This document shows, piece by piece, positions 33,921 through 42,690 of a stretch of DNA of 44,894 nt (the first letter of the stretch is position 1; each line of letters begins with the position of its first letter). Source of the DNA: Chitinophagales bacterium (lineage in GTDB: Bacteria > Bacteroidota > Bacteroidia > Chitinophagales > Saprospiraceae); the NCBI GenBank assembly GCA_013297745.1, contig JAAFIM010000026.1, positions 1 to 44,894 on the forward strand, written 5' to 3'. The notes below the pieces were generated by a model. It made no database searches. It was not told where the DNA came from and saw nothing but the letters and a program-made list of their open reading frames with translations. The position numbers and the translations under genes are program-made.

Positions 33921-34583
33921 CTATTTTTGAAAACTGCGAATAAGCGAATCCATAGAGAAAGTTGGTGTTTGTTCAACAAAACTATTATTTTGAAACATAT
34001 ATCGCGATTGTTTTGCAAATTCCCAAAATAACATTTCACTAGATTTAGTTTTTTCTAAACCTAATATAACTTTAGGGGGAAACGTATCTAAATAGTACTG
34101 CCGCCCATACCAGATATAACTTGGTGTATGTATAAAAGTTTGGCGAGAAAAGTACCCATATCCACCTATGCCCCCCTGAAATCCTTTCCGCCCAACTATT
34201 AACATATGGCTTATATACGTTGTATCATTGATTGGATAAAACTTCCAAACAGGTCTTTCATCTTTATATTTTAACGTTGGAAAATTATGAAAAAGACAAG
34301 ACTTATAGTCATCCAGCGAATAGTAATACAAATAGAAAGAATCTTGCCAAGTTTGTGTGTATAAATAGCCTTGTGCTTTGCTTATAACACTATCTCCTGA
34401 CATCGAAAACAAATCAAAATTTTTATAATAATTATATTTTTTTTTATTCTTTTTACTAGGAAAATTTTTATTATAAGCGAGTTTATACCTCAGTCTATAA
34501 TAAGACGGACGATAACAATCATAGCAAGATTGTAAAATTACCAGAACAGCAATACAAATAAAATACAGCAGTTTACTTTTCAT
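33921..34583 (-). CDS. lipoprotein of the WKFY-INDT family, paralogue 2
   Basis: A 220-residue lipoprotein with lipobox LQSC. It keeps YKNFDLFSMSGDS, TWQDSFYLYYYSLDDY, DERPVWKFYPINDTTYIS, RQTFIHTPSYIWYGRQY and FSMDSLIRSFQK, but carries a Lys/Tyr-rich N-terminal part unlike the others (KKNKKKYNYYKN). Its ATG overlaps the stop of the protease-like gene as ATGA (34580-34583), so it is the direct translational partner of that protein. This tight coupling is what makes an immunity or scaffold role attractive for the family. Confidence 0.85.
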   Translation of the reverse strand: MKSKLLYFICIAVLVILQSCYDCYRPSYYRLRYKLAYNKNFPSKKNKKKYNYYKNFDLFSMSGDSVISKAQGYLYTQTWQDSFYLYYYSLDDYKSCLFHNFPTLKYKDERPVWKFYPINDTTYISHMLIVGRKGFQGGIGGYGYFSRQTFIHTPSYIWYGRQYYLDTFPPKVILGLEKTKSSEMLFWEFAKQSRYMFQNNSFVEQTPTFSMDSLIRSFQK

Positions 34584-36061
34584 TTTTTTAATTGTTTAGC
34601 AATTTTATTAAGCCTATCTTTGTGTTGCTCTTGAAAATTTATATCACTTTCCACCACATTTCCATATTTATCAATAATGGGTAAAGTTTCCATATTTACA
34701 ACTTTGCTTTTACCATTTTCTGTTTCAACTTTTGTCCATTTCCCCATATTCATAACATCCTCGCTATCCATATAATCTATCCCCCCTAAAAACCTAATAG
34801 TATGGGAAGGAATAGCACTAAAACTTCTTGTGGAAACTAACCCTATTGAAATACCTACACTTTTTTGAGCGTACACAGAAGCACCATTAAATTTTTCATT
34901 CATTGCTTTAAGCATATTTGTATGATTACCAGCCCAACAGGCTGATAATAAAATATCAGACTCTTTATCAATGTATTTAGGATGGCCATTTCCATCTTTA
35001 ATAGCCAATTGGCTAAAAATTTCTTTTTCTTTTAAATCACCCACGCCTAAACTTCTCTCATTTCTTGCAATAGCTTCTTTGGGCATTCCTAAATCAAAAA
35101 CGCCGTTGTAAGATTCGCTATGACCGTGCGAGTCCACAACTAAACTCCCTATCATCGTTTTATTTTTTGAGATTGTAGTAAGTTTATCCAAAATTTGCAT
35201 AACTTCGGTTAAAGCCTGTTCTGGATTTTTTGCTTGAATGATGTGGCTGCCTTTTGTACCTATTTTAGCTAAGAAATTATCAAATTTAAAGATTTTTTCT
35301 TTTTTAGACTTACCATTTTTTTTGGTTACATTAGAAATTAATATAAAATTAGCACGATTTATATTTGTTTCTGCATTTTGAAGCGCGCCACCAATTTTAT
35401 CAGCGAGCAAAGCATCCAAAAAGACATCCAAAGCTTTTTCCAACTGTTCGGGTGTTTTAGCATTTTCAAACTGTTGGGCTATATCGGCTGGCATAGTATC
35501 CAGAATAGCTTTGCAATTTTCAGTTATATCAGTGGCTTGTTCTTGGCTCATTTTATTCCCTACTTTTTCTATCAGTGGGCGTATTTTTTCCTCCAAATCG
35601 TAGATTTTTTGCACAGCTTGGCGCAATTTAGCAATTTTTTCTTTCCATTCAGCTAATTTAAGCTGACTTTCCATATCCACAGGTTCTTTGCAAACGCGAT
35701 TTTCAAGCGGAAAGGCTTCATTAATTTGAACCCACAAGCTCAATATCTTTTCAATATCAGCTTCAACCTCGTCCATTTTATCCAAAATATCGGACTTTGG
35801 GTCAAATTTTCCACTTTTAAGCGTATCCACTAAAGCAGCAAATAGAGGCTTTAGCTCGGGGCTGAGTTCTCCGTACAATTTTTTCAACTCAACAACGAGC
35901 GGATTTTGGTCAAAAATAGTGGGCGATTCAGTAGTAGCACCGAATAAAGCTGCCTTTTCTTTGCAAACTTTTTTATACTCTTCCACAATAGCCAATAATT
36001 TGGCTTGTAGCTCAGCCAACAGCGTATTTTCTGTGGCGTTGCCTTCGTTTTTGTTACCCAT
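34580..36061 (-). CDS. protease-like protein with His-Gly / Ala-Cys (clan CD-like) signature
   Basis: A 493-residue protein without signal peptide or membrane helix. Residues 1-220 are helical (coiled-coil-like, IVEEYKKVCKEKAALF, LKLAEWKEKIAKLRQAVQKIYDLEEKI). Residues ~235-430 look like a caspase/CHAT/DUF4347-type fold: a strand and IGSLVVDSHGHSES with His312-Gly313, then ESDILLSACWAGNH with Cys375 preceded by Ala, and GLVSTRSFSAIPSHTIRFLGG. The spacing between His and Cys (63 residues) is close to that of clan CD proteases. Residues ~440-493 are a tail shared with the 99-residue lipoprotein in the same operon. Proteolytic activity is inference; a structural, non-catalytic caspase-like fold cannot be excluded. 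First gene of the operon. Confidence 0.72.
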   Translation of the reverse strand: MGNKNEGNATENTLLAELQAKLLAIVEEYKKVCKEKAALFGATTESPTIFDQNPLVVELKKLYGELSPELKPLFAALVDTLKSGKFDPKSDILDKMDEVEADIEKILSLWVQINEAFPLENRVCKEPVDMESQLKLAEWKEKIAKLRQAVQKIYDLEEKIRPLIEKVGNKMSQEQATDITENCKAILDTMPADIAQQFENAKTPEQLEKALDVFLDALLADKIGGALQNAETNINRANFILISNVTKKNGKSKKEKIFKFDNFLAKIGTKGSHIIQAKNPEQALTEVMQILDKLTTISKNKTMIGSLVVDSHGHSESYNGVFDLGMPKEAIARNERSLGVGDLKEKEIFSQLAIKDGNGHPKYIDKESDILLSACWAGNHTNMLKAMNEKFNGASVYAQKSVGISIGLVSTRSFSAIPSHTIRFLGGIDYMDSEDVMNMGKWTKVETENGKSKVVNMETLPIIDKYGNVVESDINFQEQHKDRLNKIAKQLKK

Positions 36062-36104
36062 TTTGTTAATGTTGTAAGTTTATGAAATGTGCTAAATTGT
36101 ATCG

Positions 36105-36112
36105 CAAAAATA
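36105..36112 (-). promoter_or_regulatory. -7 box for the protease-like operon
   Basis: Reads TATTTTTG on the minus strand, 44 bp before ATG 36061. The upstream paralogue gene has its own terminator in the gap, so this is the likely start of a separate transcript. Confidence 0.5.
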
Positions 36113-36230
36113 AACCTTTTTATCCGAATCGACAAAATTTTTATTCAAAAAAACACATATTTTAATACATTTTAAAGAATAAAATTACTATTAAAAGACA
36201 ATTCTAATTTGAAAAAAGTATAAAAATAAT

Positions 36231-36253
36231 AAAAAAAGCCCGCCGAAGTGAGC
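36231..36253 (-). terminator. intrinsic terminator of paralogue 1
   Basis: Minus strand GCTCAC-TTCG-GCGGGC-T7. Same design as the terminator at 32056-32077, and the flanking 3' sequence of the two genes is nearly identical. Confidence 0.85.
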
Positions 36254-36259
36254 AAGATA

Positions 36260-36964
36260 CTATTTTTGGAAACTACGAATAAGCGAATCCATAGAGAAAC
36301 GGCGTTGTCTTTTTTTCTTTAGTTTTGGTTTTTTGTTGTTAGCAATTTCCCAAAACAAATCTTTGGGCGTATCTTTCGGGAGTAGTCTGTAAGTACACAC
36401 AAAAGGTCTTTTTTTAGCGCGGTGATTTCTATACCGTTGATTGCATTTGCCAGAACGGTAACAATTCTGAAGGCTGCGTTTCCAAAAAATTTGGCTGGGT
36501 GTATGTAAGAAACTATCGCGAGTTTCAATCATCAAACGAGTGCTAAAATAAGTCGTATCGTTGATTTTATAAAATTTCCACAAAGGACGCTCCAACTCAA
36601 AACTATCCGTGTAGGGCGCATCCAATTTATCACAGACACAAGGCTCGTAAATATACGGACTTTCATAATAGTACAAATAAAACGAATCCGCCCAATTCAC
36701 TTGGTACATATACATTGGGTTATCCGAGTAAGGTTCTATTTGAACAATTTTCTCTTTGTCGAACGGAATACCCGTCAAATTAAATAGGTCGAAATTGGAA
36801 AAATACTTGCGTTCATTCGCTAACTTTGCTTTATTCTCCCAATTCTCGCGGTACTCGAACTCATAATTACTGCAAAATGTAACTTTGTGGTGTGTACATT
36901 GGCTTATGTGGAAACAGCCTTGTATTATAAAAAAAAGGGATAAGAAAAAGACTAGTTTTATCAT
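36260..36964 (-). CDS. lipoprotein of the WKFY-INDT family, paralogue 1
   Basis: A 234-residue lipoprotein with lipobox IIQGC. Blocks FSNFDLFNLTG, NWADSFYLYYYESPYIYEPCVCD, RPLWKFYKINDTTYFSTRLM and FSMDSLIRSFQK match paralogue 5 closely, including Cys positions and the stretch ERPLWKFYKINDTTYF. It lies upstream of the protease-like gene, separated by a terminator, so it forms its own transcript. Being on both sides of the operon, the near-identical copies 1 and 5 could also recombine and delete the genes between. Confidence 0.84.
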   Translation of the reverse strand: MIKLVFFLSLFFIIQGCFHISQCTHHKVTFCSNYEFEYRENWENKAKLANERKYFSNFDLFNLTGIPFDKEKIVQIEPYSDNPMYMYQVNWADSFYLYYYESPYIYEPCVCDKLDAPYTDSFELERPLWKFYKINDTTYFSTRLMIETRDSFLHTPSQIFWKRSLQNCYRSGKCNQRYRNHRAKKRPFVCTYRLLPKDTPKDLFWEIANNKKPKLKKKRQRRFSMDSLIRSFQK

Positions 36965-36988
36965 TTATTTGAGAGATGATTATTTATC

Positions 36989-37010
36989 AAAAAAGCCCGC
37001 CTAAGCGAGC
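36989..37010 (-). terminator. intrinsic terminator after ccmF
   Basis: Minus strand GCTCGC-TTAG-GCGGGC-T6, 7 bp past the ccmF stop. The same stem is used after lipoprotein paralogues 1 and 5. Confidence 0.85.
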
Positions 37011-37017
37011 TAATTTT

Positions 37018-39498
37018 TTATTGATTGGTCATTTTATTCTGCAATAAGCGGTTTATCATCGCCAAACTCAGCCCTGTCATCATCAAAATCATCCCCAACC
37101 AAACCAAGTTTATCAGCGGGAAAATTATAGCTTGTAAGACTATATACTGTTCTTTGGGTTTTTGGTCTAAAACTTCCACCTGAATTTTATTCTCTGTGGG
37201 TAAAATTTTCACCACGCGGATTTGCAACCCTTGCGCAGGCAGTTGTGCTGGTTCAAAATAAGGGGTATTGCCTCTAATATAATATAAAGGTTCAGCTACA
37301 ACTGGGGCTTGTCCTTCTATATTACGCACCGAAAAGCGAGCATTTATCACAATATCCCCATCCACAGGGACATAATTAGGCTGTTTATTGGTAGTATTAG
37401 GTTGCAACCCCTCATAAATTAGATAATTTTGGCTGCTATAAATCGTATCGCCTTGTTTCACCTCGTGCCGTTGCCATTTAGCGGTATCAGCAACGGGGTC
37501 TGGTTGTTCGGGATTATCAAAAGCCCAATGCGGAACGGCCAAAGTGAACACATCTTTATGCAAATAATGCTTACTATTGGGGTTGGCGGAAGCAAATTTC
37601 AGCTTACCACTTGGCAATTCGGTGAATAAAACATTGGGTTGGGTGCTAAACTCCTCCAATATATTCCCCTCTTTATCCTTTCGGGTAAAAAATAGGCTTA
37701 TAATTTGTGAATTACCCTCGTTTTTTTCCGCTCTGTAATCCACTTCGTAACCGTCAGCTATCTTTTGGGGCTTATTTTTAACCAAAAGGATACTTTTATC
37801 GGTTTGCTTGTTCAAATTACCCAAAGGATTATCGGTCAAAGAGGTAAAACCCTGCGAAATGGGCGTTTTTAGCGCACCAGAGAACACCACGCCTATCATC
37901 AACATCCCAAAACCCACGTGCGACATAGCCGCCCCATACTGCACCCACTTGAGTTTCAACACGCTAATCACGTAACTCAAGTTGGCAAAAATGGTATAAA
38001 AACCCATAGCAACCAATAACCAATACTGCCAAGCTTGAATACCGCTCCAATACATCATCGGTACGGTAGCCCATACGGTCAATACTAAGCTAATTCCCAC
38101 CTGTTTTAGGAAAAAAGAGGCATAATTGCCTGTCATTTCTACACTGCGATAGCGCATAAATTGGCTAAAAGCGGACAAAGCACCTATCAAAACCCCTATC
38201 CATAGCTGAAAACGATTGTGGTGTTCTACCACATCTTCAGGCGGGGCAAGATTTGTACCCAAAACGGCGTTAAAAACAGGCAAAGAAGTGGTGTAAGTTA
38301 TCAACCCTGCCGAAAATAATAAGGTTAGAGAACCGATAAACAACCAAAACTCTTTGGAGTACATAGATTCTTCCTTTTCGGAAACAGGTATTTCCTTGCT
38401 ATTGAATACGAAAAAGCCTATAGCCAACGAGGTAATTGTAGCCAAGAAGATAACCAACTGCCATTCTAGCCCCATTTCGGTAAAAGAATGCACCGAAGTT
38501 TCCCCCAAAATACCGCTTCGGGTCAAAAAGGTAGAATACACTATCAATAAAAAAGTAGATAGCATAAAGAAATAGGTTATTTTGAGCGAATATCCTGTAT
38601 TTTTGGCAATCAATGCGGTGTGAATACCAGCCACCAAAGTAATCCACGGCACTAAAGAAGCATTTTCTACCGGGTCCCAAGCCCAATATCCGCCAAAACT
38701 CAACGCTTCGTAAGCCCAAGCTCCCCCCATAACAATCCCCGTCCCCAACACAGAAGCAGAAAATAAAGCCCAAGGCAGTGCAGAACGCAACCATTCCTTG
38801 TGTTTTCCCCTCCATAATCCCGCTATAGCATAAGCAAACGGCACTATTGTAGATGCAAAACCCAAAAATAATGTGGGCGGATGTATCACCATCCAATAAT
38901 TTTGCAACAAAACATTCAGCCCCTTGCCTTTAAGTTGGTTTAAATAGTTGGCTTGGTCAAATAATGGCGCATCGTTCATATCCCGCAACAATACAAAAGG
39001 GTTAGAACCTATCCTATCGCCTACATCCCCCACATAAATCCCCAAAAGCATAGAAATTAAAAATGTTTGCACCAAAGCCATCACCACCATAACAGGAAAT
39101 TCCCATTCACCAGCCTTTTTTATCAGCACAAAACCCAATATCACCTGCCAAAACATCCAAAGCAAAAAGCTCCCTTCTTGCCCTTCCCAAAATGCGGAAA
39201 AAGTATATGCAAAAGGCAAATCATCGGATACATGCGCCCAAACATATTCGTACTCATAATAACGATTGAGCATCATATAAAACAATAAGCCTATCACCGC
39301 AAAAATACTAAATCCCTGAATAATAAACCCATAACGCCCTAGTTGTTGCCAACTATTTTGTAGCGAACTTTCTTTGGCTCTTGCTGCCGCTATATAAGCC
39401 ACAGTAGAAAACAACCCAGCCACAAAAGCGATTATAATAAACCAATTGCCGAGCATTCCCGCCCACAATCGTTCCCCGATAAAATTAATTGTATCCAT
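37018..39498 (-). CDS. ccmF: cytochrome c assembly protein CcmF (heme lyase)
   Basis: An 826-residue integral membrane protein of the CcmF/NrfE/CcsA family, which delivers heme to apocytochrome c at the periplasmic face. About 12-15 helices in the first 530 residues; the tryptophan-rich heme-binding segment FGGYWAWDPVENASLVPW is present, as are conserved His residues (WMVIHPPTLFLGFAS, TSVHSFTEMGLEW). A periplasmic beta domain (~580-790) and a last helix follow. The arrangement is that of Bacteroidota CcmF, in which the C-terminal soluble domain is large. It is a single gene with its own -7 box and a terminator; no other ccm gene is in the window. Confidence 0.95.
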   Translation of the reverse strand: MDTINFIGERLWAGMLGNWFIIIAFVAGLFSTVAYIAAARAKESSLQNSWQQLGRYGFIIQGFSIFAVIGLLFYMMLNRYYEYEYVWAHVSDDLPFAYTFSAFWEGQEGSFLLWMFWQVILGFVLIKKAGEWEFPVMVVMALVQTFLISMLLGIYVGDVGDRIGSNPFVLLRDMNDAPLFDQANYLNQLKGKGLNVLLQNYWMVIHPPTLFLGFASTIVPFAYAIAGLWRGKHKEWLRSALPWALFSASVLGTGIVMGGAWAYEALSFGGYWAWDPVENASLVPWITLVAGIHTALIAKNTGYSLKITYFFMLSTFLLIVYSTFLTRSGILGETSVHSFTEMGLEWQLVIFLATITSLAIGFFVFNSKEIPVSEKEESMYSKEFWLFIGSLTLLFSAGLITYTTSLPVFNAVLGTNLAPPEDVVEHHNRFQLWIGVLIGALSAFSQFMRYRSVEMTGNYASFFLKQVGISLVLTVWATVPMMYWSGIQAWQYWLLVAMGFYTIFANLSYVISVLKLKWVQYGAAMSHVGFGMLMIGVVFSGALKTPISQGFTSLTDNPLGNLNKQTDKSILLVKNKPQKIADGYEVDYRAEKNEGNSQIISLFFTRKDKEGNILEEFSTQPNVLFTELPSGKLKFASANPNSKHYLHKDVFTLAVPHWAFDNPEQPDPVADTAKWQRHEVKQGDTIYSSQNYLIYEGLQPNTTNKQPNYVPVDGDIVINARFSVRNIEGQAPVVAEPLYYIRGNTPYFEPAQLPAQGLQIRVVKILPTENKIQVEVLDQKPKEQYIVLQAIIFPLINLVWLGMILMMTGLSLAMINRLLQNKMTNQ

Positions 39499-39565
39499 TT
39501 TTTGTATTTATAAACCGTTTGTGTTAAAACAGCTTTTAAAATTTTTGGTTTGATAAAAAAGCGCG

Positions 39566-39573
39566 CAAAGATA
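39566..39573 (-). promoter_or_regulatory. -7 box for ccmF
   Basis: Reads TATCTTTG on the minus strand, 68 bp before ATG 39498. Confidence 0.55.
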
Positions 39574-39614
39574 GCTTTTTATTCTTATCTGCTTATTTTT
39601 TTAGCCCAAAATAC

Positions 39615-39642
39615 AAAATCCCGCCCCAAAGAGCAGGATTTT
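39615..39642 (-). terminator. intrinsic terminator of the DUF4837 gene
   Basis: Minus strand AAAATCCTGCTC-TTTG-GGGCGGGATTTT, 12 pairs with two G-U, then a T-rich run. It lies 20 bp past the stop codon at 39663. Confidence 0.75.
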
Positions 39643-39662
39643 ATACCCAATTTTATAAAATT

Positions 39663-40721
39663 TTATAACTTGAGCGTATTTAAAATCATATCAATTTGCC
39701 GCATTTCTACCCGCTTTTTCTGCCCTGGCGCGTGGGTAAAACCATCTAGCAATAGAACGCGATTATTGCGCGGGTCAGGCACTAAATAGGTAACAAAAGA
39801 GCCTCCCATAAAATCGTTGACCATAGCCCAAATTCCCCTTGCTTGCATAGCGGGGGCATTATTTACCAACGTATTTTGATAAATTGTGGGCAAAAATCGG
39901 TCATCTATTATCATATAAGAACTATCGGCTCGGCTGGAAAAATACTCCTGTGTTAATGTATCGCGCACCAATTTTAGATTATCAGGGCTTAGTTTGGTGT
40001 CAGCGGGCAAACTATATAAAAATAAATTATCGCTTGTCTTGTCTGTTTCCCAACGCAGCCAAATCCCCTTGTTATCCACTCTCGCTATAAAATAATCCTT
40101 GGGGATGGAAATATCAACATTAAACAGCTTTTTGATGGTATCCATAGCCACCGTATTTACCCCCCGATGATAAATTTCTTTGGCCAATGTTTCGTTGTCG
40201 TGCTTGCTAATCGCTTGTATAATGGTGTTGTGATAAGAGCTAATAGAACGCAACAACTCTTCTCGGTTGGGCGCAAACCAATAAATAACAATTTGCCCTT
40301 GTGCCCATCTGTTTTTATGAATCGCCATTCTATACGTTGGGTCGGACTGAGCGCGTGCTACATTTTTTTCTGATATAGCTTGAGTCACCAATTTGGTAGC
40401 AGCATCATCTTTAGCTTCTAAATTAGCCAAAATTACTATGGTGCGATGGGTGCGTTTGACATCGCTAAATTCTTCGGGGATAATCTGCCGCACATCATAA
40501 AGGGGTTCGTCTTGGGGCGTAACTGGATACAAAGCCTCAAAATAGTTTTTGAAGGTGTCCCCCACTGGACTTTGCCAAACAAAACTATCACAAACCAGCA
40601 ATATATTGTCCACTTGTCCGTAAGCGCGCGGCACCCCACTATATCGGCTATCGCTTTCGCAACTTTTTAAGAATAAAGAGCTTATAAATAAGCTTAAAAC
40701 GAATATAATATACTGTTTCAT
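39663..40721 (-). CDS. DUF4837 family lipoprotein
   Basis: A 352-residue lipoprotein with lipobox LKSC. It fits the DUF4837 family of Bacteroidota: GVPRAYGQVDNILLVCDSFVWQSPVGD, YPVTPQDEPLYDVRQIIPEEF, KRTHRTIVILANL and a C-terminal RVLLLDGFTHAPGQKKR-type end. The family has no assigned function; it is a conserved periplasmic or outer-membrane-anchored protein. Single gene. The start ATG 40721 fits the signal peptide (IIFVLSLFISSLFLKSC). Confidence 0.85.
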   Translation of the reverse strand: MKQYIIFVLSLFISSLFLKSCESDSRYSGVPRAYGQVDNILLVCDSFVWQSPVGDTFKNYFEALYPVTPQDEPLYDVRQIIPEEFSDVKRTHRTIVILANLEAKDDAATKLVTQAISEKNVARAQSDPTYRMAIHKNRWAQGQIVIYWFAPNREELLRSISSYHNTIIQAISKHDNETLAKEIYHRGVNTVAMDTIKKLFNVDISIPKDYFIARVDNKGIWLRWETDKTSDNLFLYSLPADTKLSPDNLKLVRDTLTQEYFSSRADSSYMIIDDRFLPTIYQNTLVNNAPAMQARGIWAMVNDFMGGSFVTYLVPDPRNNRVLLLDGFTHAPGQKKRVEMRQIDMILNTLKL

Positions 40722-40891
40722 TGACTTTTTGATAATAATTTGAGGTTAAAAGCATTTATTTTGCTGCAAAGATGCAATTTTTTTGCAAGTTGACGCATCC
40801 TTTTTTATTTTTTAAAATTTTTAACCGCTAAAATTAACCCGCTAAGGCAATTTTTTTTTGTAAAAACCTGCTATTTTGCCACAAAAGTTTA

Positions 40892-40899
40892 TACCTTTG
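40892..40899 (+). promoter_or_regulatory. -7 box for fabI
   Basis: TACCTTTG matches TAnnTTTG, 90 bp before the fabI ATG. Confidence 0.5.
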
Positions 40900-40988
40900 C
40901 GCCTAAATGGGGAATTATGGTCTAATTAGATAACATTTTTGCCCTTTCCGCGAGATTTTTTTTCATAAATATCCACTTCAACCAAAAA

Positions 40989-41780
40989 ATGATTTTAAAA
41001 GGAAAAAAAGGGCTAATTTTTGGCGCACTCAACGACCAATCTATAGCTTGGCAGGTTGCCGAACAATGCATAGCCGAAGGGGCAGAAATCGTACTCACCA
41101 ACGCGCCCGTAGCTTTCAGATTGGGGACGGTCAAAACACTCTCTACCCAACTCAACAGCCCTTTGATAGCTGCCGATGCCACCAAAGTAGAAGATTTGGA
41201 ACAGTTGGTAACGCAAACTATGGCACATTTTGGGGGAAAATTTGATTTTGTGCTTCACTCAATAGGTATGTCGTTGAATATCCGCAAGAACAAACCTTAT
41301 ACGGATTTAGATTATGGCTATATGCAGCAAAGTTTTGATATTTCGGCGATTAGTTTCCACAAATTGATGAAAGTTTTGTACGAAAAAGACGCAGTCAATG
41401 AATGGGGTTCTATCCTCGCGCTTAGTTATATCGGCGCACAGCGCGCTTTCCCGCATTATCACGAAATGTCAGAAGCCAAAGCCCTATTGGAGTCTTTCGC
41501 GCGCAGTTTTGGCTACCATTTTGGCAAAGATAAAAAAATTAGGGTTAATACTATCTCCCAATCCCCCACAGCCACCACAGCGGGAACGGGAATTACAGGT
41601 TTTGATAAATTCTTAGAACATTCGGCTAAAATGTCGCCTTTAGGCAACGCTCCAGCTTTGGATTGTGCCAAATACTGCATCAGTTTGTTCTCCGATTATA
41701 CCCGTTATGTTACGATGCAAAACCTTTTCCACGATGGCGGCTTCAGTACTACAGGTATGAGTTTGGAATTTATGGAATAA
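40989..41780 (+). CDS. fabI: enoyl-ACP reductase FabI
   Basis: A 263-residue NADH-dependent reductase, last step of each fatty-acid elongation cycle. The FabI signature is clear: KGLIFGALNDQSIAWQVAEQ for the NAD-binding start, the SIG block (LHSIGMSLN), and the catalytic Tyr-x6-Lys in YHEMSEAK preceded by LSYIGAQRAFPHY. Length is the family norm. Single gene with a bidirectional terminator. fabF follows 1.1 kb away on the other strand, so fatty-acid genes are near but not in one operon. Confidence 0.95.
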   Translation: MILKGKKGLIFGALNDQSIAWQVAEQCIAEGAEIVLTNAPVAFRLGTVKTLSTQLNSPLIAADATKVEDLEQLVTQTMAHFGGKFDFVLHSIGMSLNIRKNKPYTDLDYGYMQQSFDISAISFHKLMKVLYEKDAVNEWGSILALSYIGAQRAFPHYHEMSEAKALLESFARSFGYHFGKDKKIRVNTISQSPTATTAGTGITGFDKFLEHSAKMSPLGNAPALDCAKYCISLFSDYTRYVTMQNLFHDGGFSTTGMSLEFME

Positions 41781-41796
41781 ACGGTATTTCGAACGA

Positions 41797-41833
41797 TAAA
41801 AAAATCCTACTTCTCGCGAGGTAGGATTTTTTA
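41797..41833. terminator. bidirectional terminator after fabI
   Basis: Stem AAATCCTAC / GTAGGATTT with loop TTCTCGCGAG, flanked by A and T tracts. About 44 bp here are identical to the terminator at 42831-42866. Confidence 0.9.
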
Positions 41834-42310
41834 TTTTTTTACAGCATTTTTATCGCACAAAGGTATGGTCAATTGCGTAGTAAGTTCTTTTCCTGCCCAA
41901 GCGTGCCATAAAAGGCAATTTTTAGGCGTGCTAAATTTTAGCGTTTGGATAAATAGCCGCCTCGTTTTTTTATTAAAAAAAACTATCCCTTTTTTTGCCC
42001 CAGAGCTAAACACTTCCACTTTTTTATCAACTTTTATAATTTGTCCCTCACAGTTAAAGTATACTTTTACAGATAGAAAAACTTGTTTTTGCGCAGTATC
42101 TTTGGGCTGGCATAAACGCGAGTATTTACGCAATAAAAAAGAATGTAACTTAGCATAATCTTTTTTTACAAACAGAAGATGACAATCATAATTATCCCCT
42201 ATATGTGGCTGATATGCAGCTAAATCCATACTATCAACACAAGCGCGCTGCATCTGAGATTTACAAATAATTGGGATAAAAAAGAGAACCCAAAACAAGC
42301 TAAATTTCAT
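41831..42310 (-). CDS. secreted protein of unknown function
   Basis: A 159-residue protein from ATG 42310 (MKFSLFWVLFFIPIICKSQ); a TTG five codons earlier is less likely. The signal peptide is probably cleaved after KSQ. The mature part has four Cys residues (RACVDS, YDCHL, RLCQP, NCEGQ, plus KNCLLW, PLCDK at the end, so six) that could pair. It contains FLSVKVYFNCEGQIIKVDKKVEV, which resembles the TonB-C-like beta motif of small secreted Bacteroidota proteins, and FIQTLKFSTPKNCLLWHAW. No family recognised. Its stop codon lies in the T tract of the fabI terminator. Confidence 0.75.
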   Translation of the reverse strand: MKFSLFWVLFFIPIICKSQMQRACVDSMDLAAYQPHIGDNYDCHLLFVKKDYAKLHSFLLRKYSRLCQPKDTAQKQVFLSVKVYFNCEGQIIKVDKKVEVFSSGAKKGIVFFNKKTRRLFIQTLKFSTPKNCLLWHAWAGKELTTQLTIPLCDKNAVKK

Positions 42311-42393
42311 ATTTTTACCTTTCAAAATGCTTTTCTACTTTTTTAATTCTGCATTATTTTTTGATAAACTGGAGTTACGCTTATGGTTTATAT

Positions 42394-42645
42394 TAGGGTT
42401 ACGAGAGTGTAGATTTTTACAATAGCACGGGGTTTTATACCCCGTGCGGTAGATAAAATAAACCTTATTAGTGTTGGGTTTTACACCCAACACACCAAAA
42501 AGATAGATATTTTATAAAATTTTATTCTTGCGTTGGGTGTAAAACTAATAAGATTTTTTCACCGCGTGGGGTATAAAACCCCACGCTCTCGCTTATTTTA
42601 TAACAAAAAATATATTATTTTGTAAAACATACTCTCGTAACCCTA
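42394..42645. repeat. nested palindromic element inside the 448-bp element
   Basis: Outer TAGGGTTACGAGAGT (42394-42408) is inverted as ACTCTCGTAACCCTA (42631-42645), with ATT directly outside the AGGG and CCCT ends. Inside lie further palindromes: CACGGGGTTTTATACCCCGTG, GTTGGGTTTTACACCCAAC, GCGTGGGGTATAAAACCCCACGC, and paired CTTATTAG / CTAATAAG. It shares the GTGGGGTATAAAACCCCAC palindrome with the element at 25749-25989. Confidence 0.75.
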
Positions 42646-42690
42646 TTGATTACAAAATAGTTGTAACGTTAAACAGGGTGAATTTTTTTT

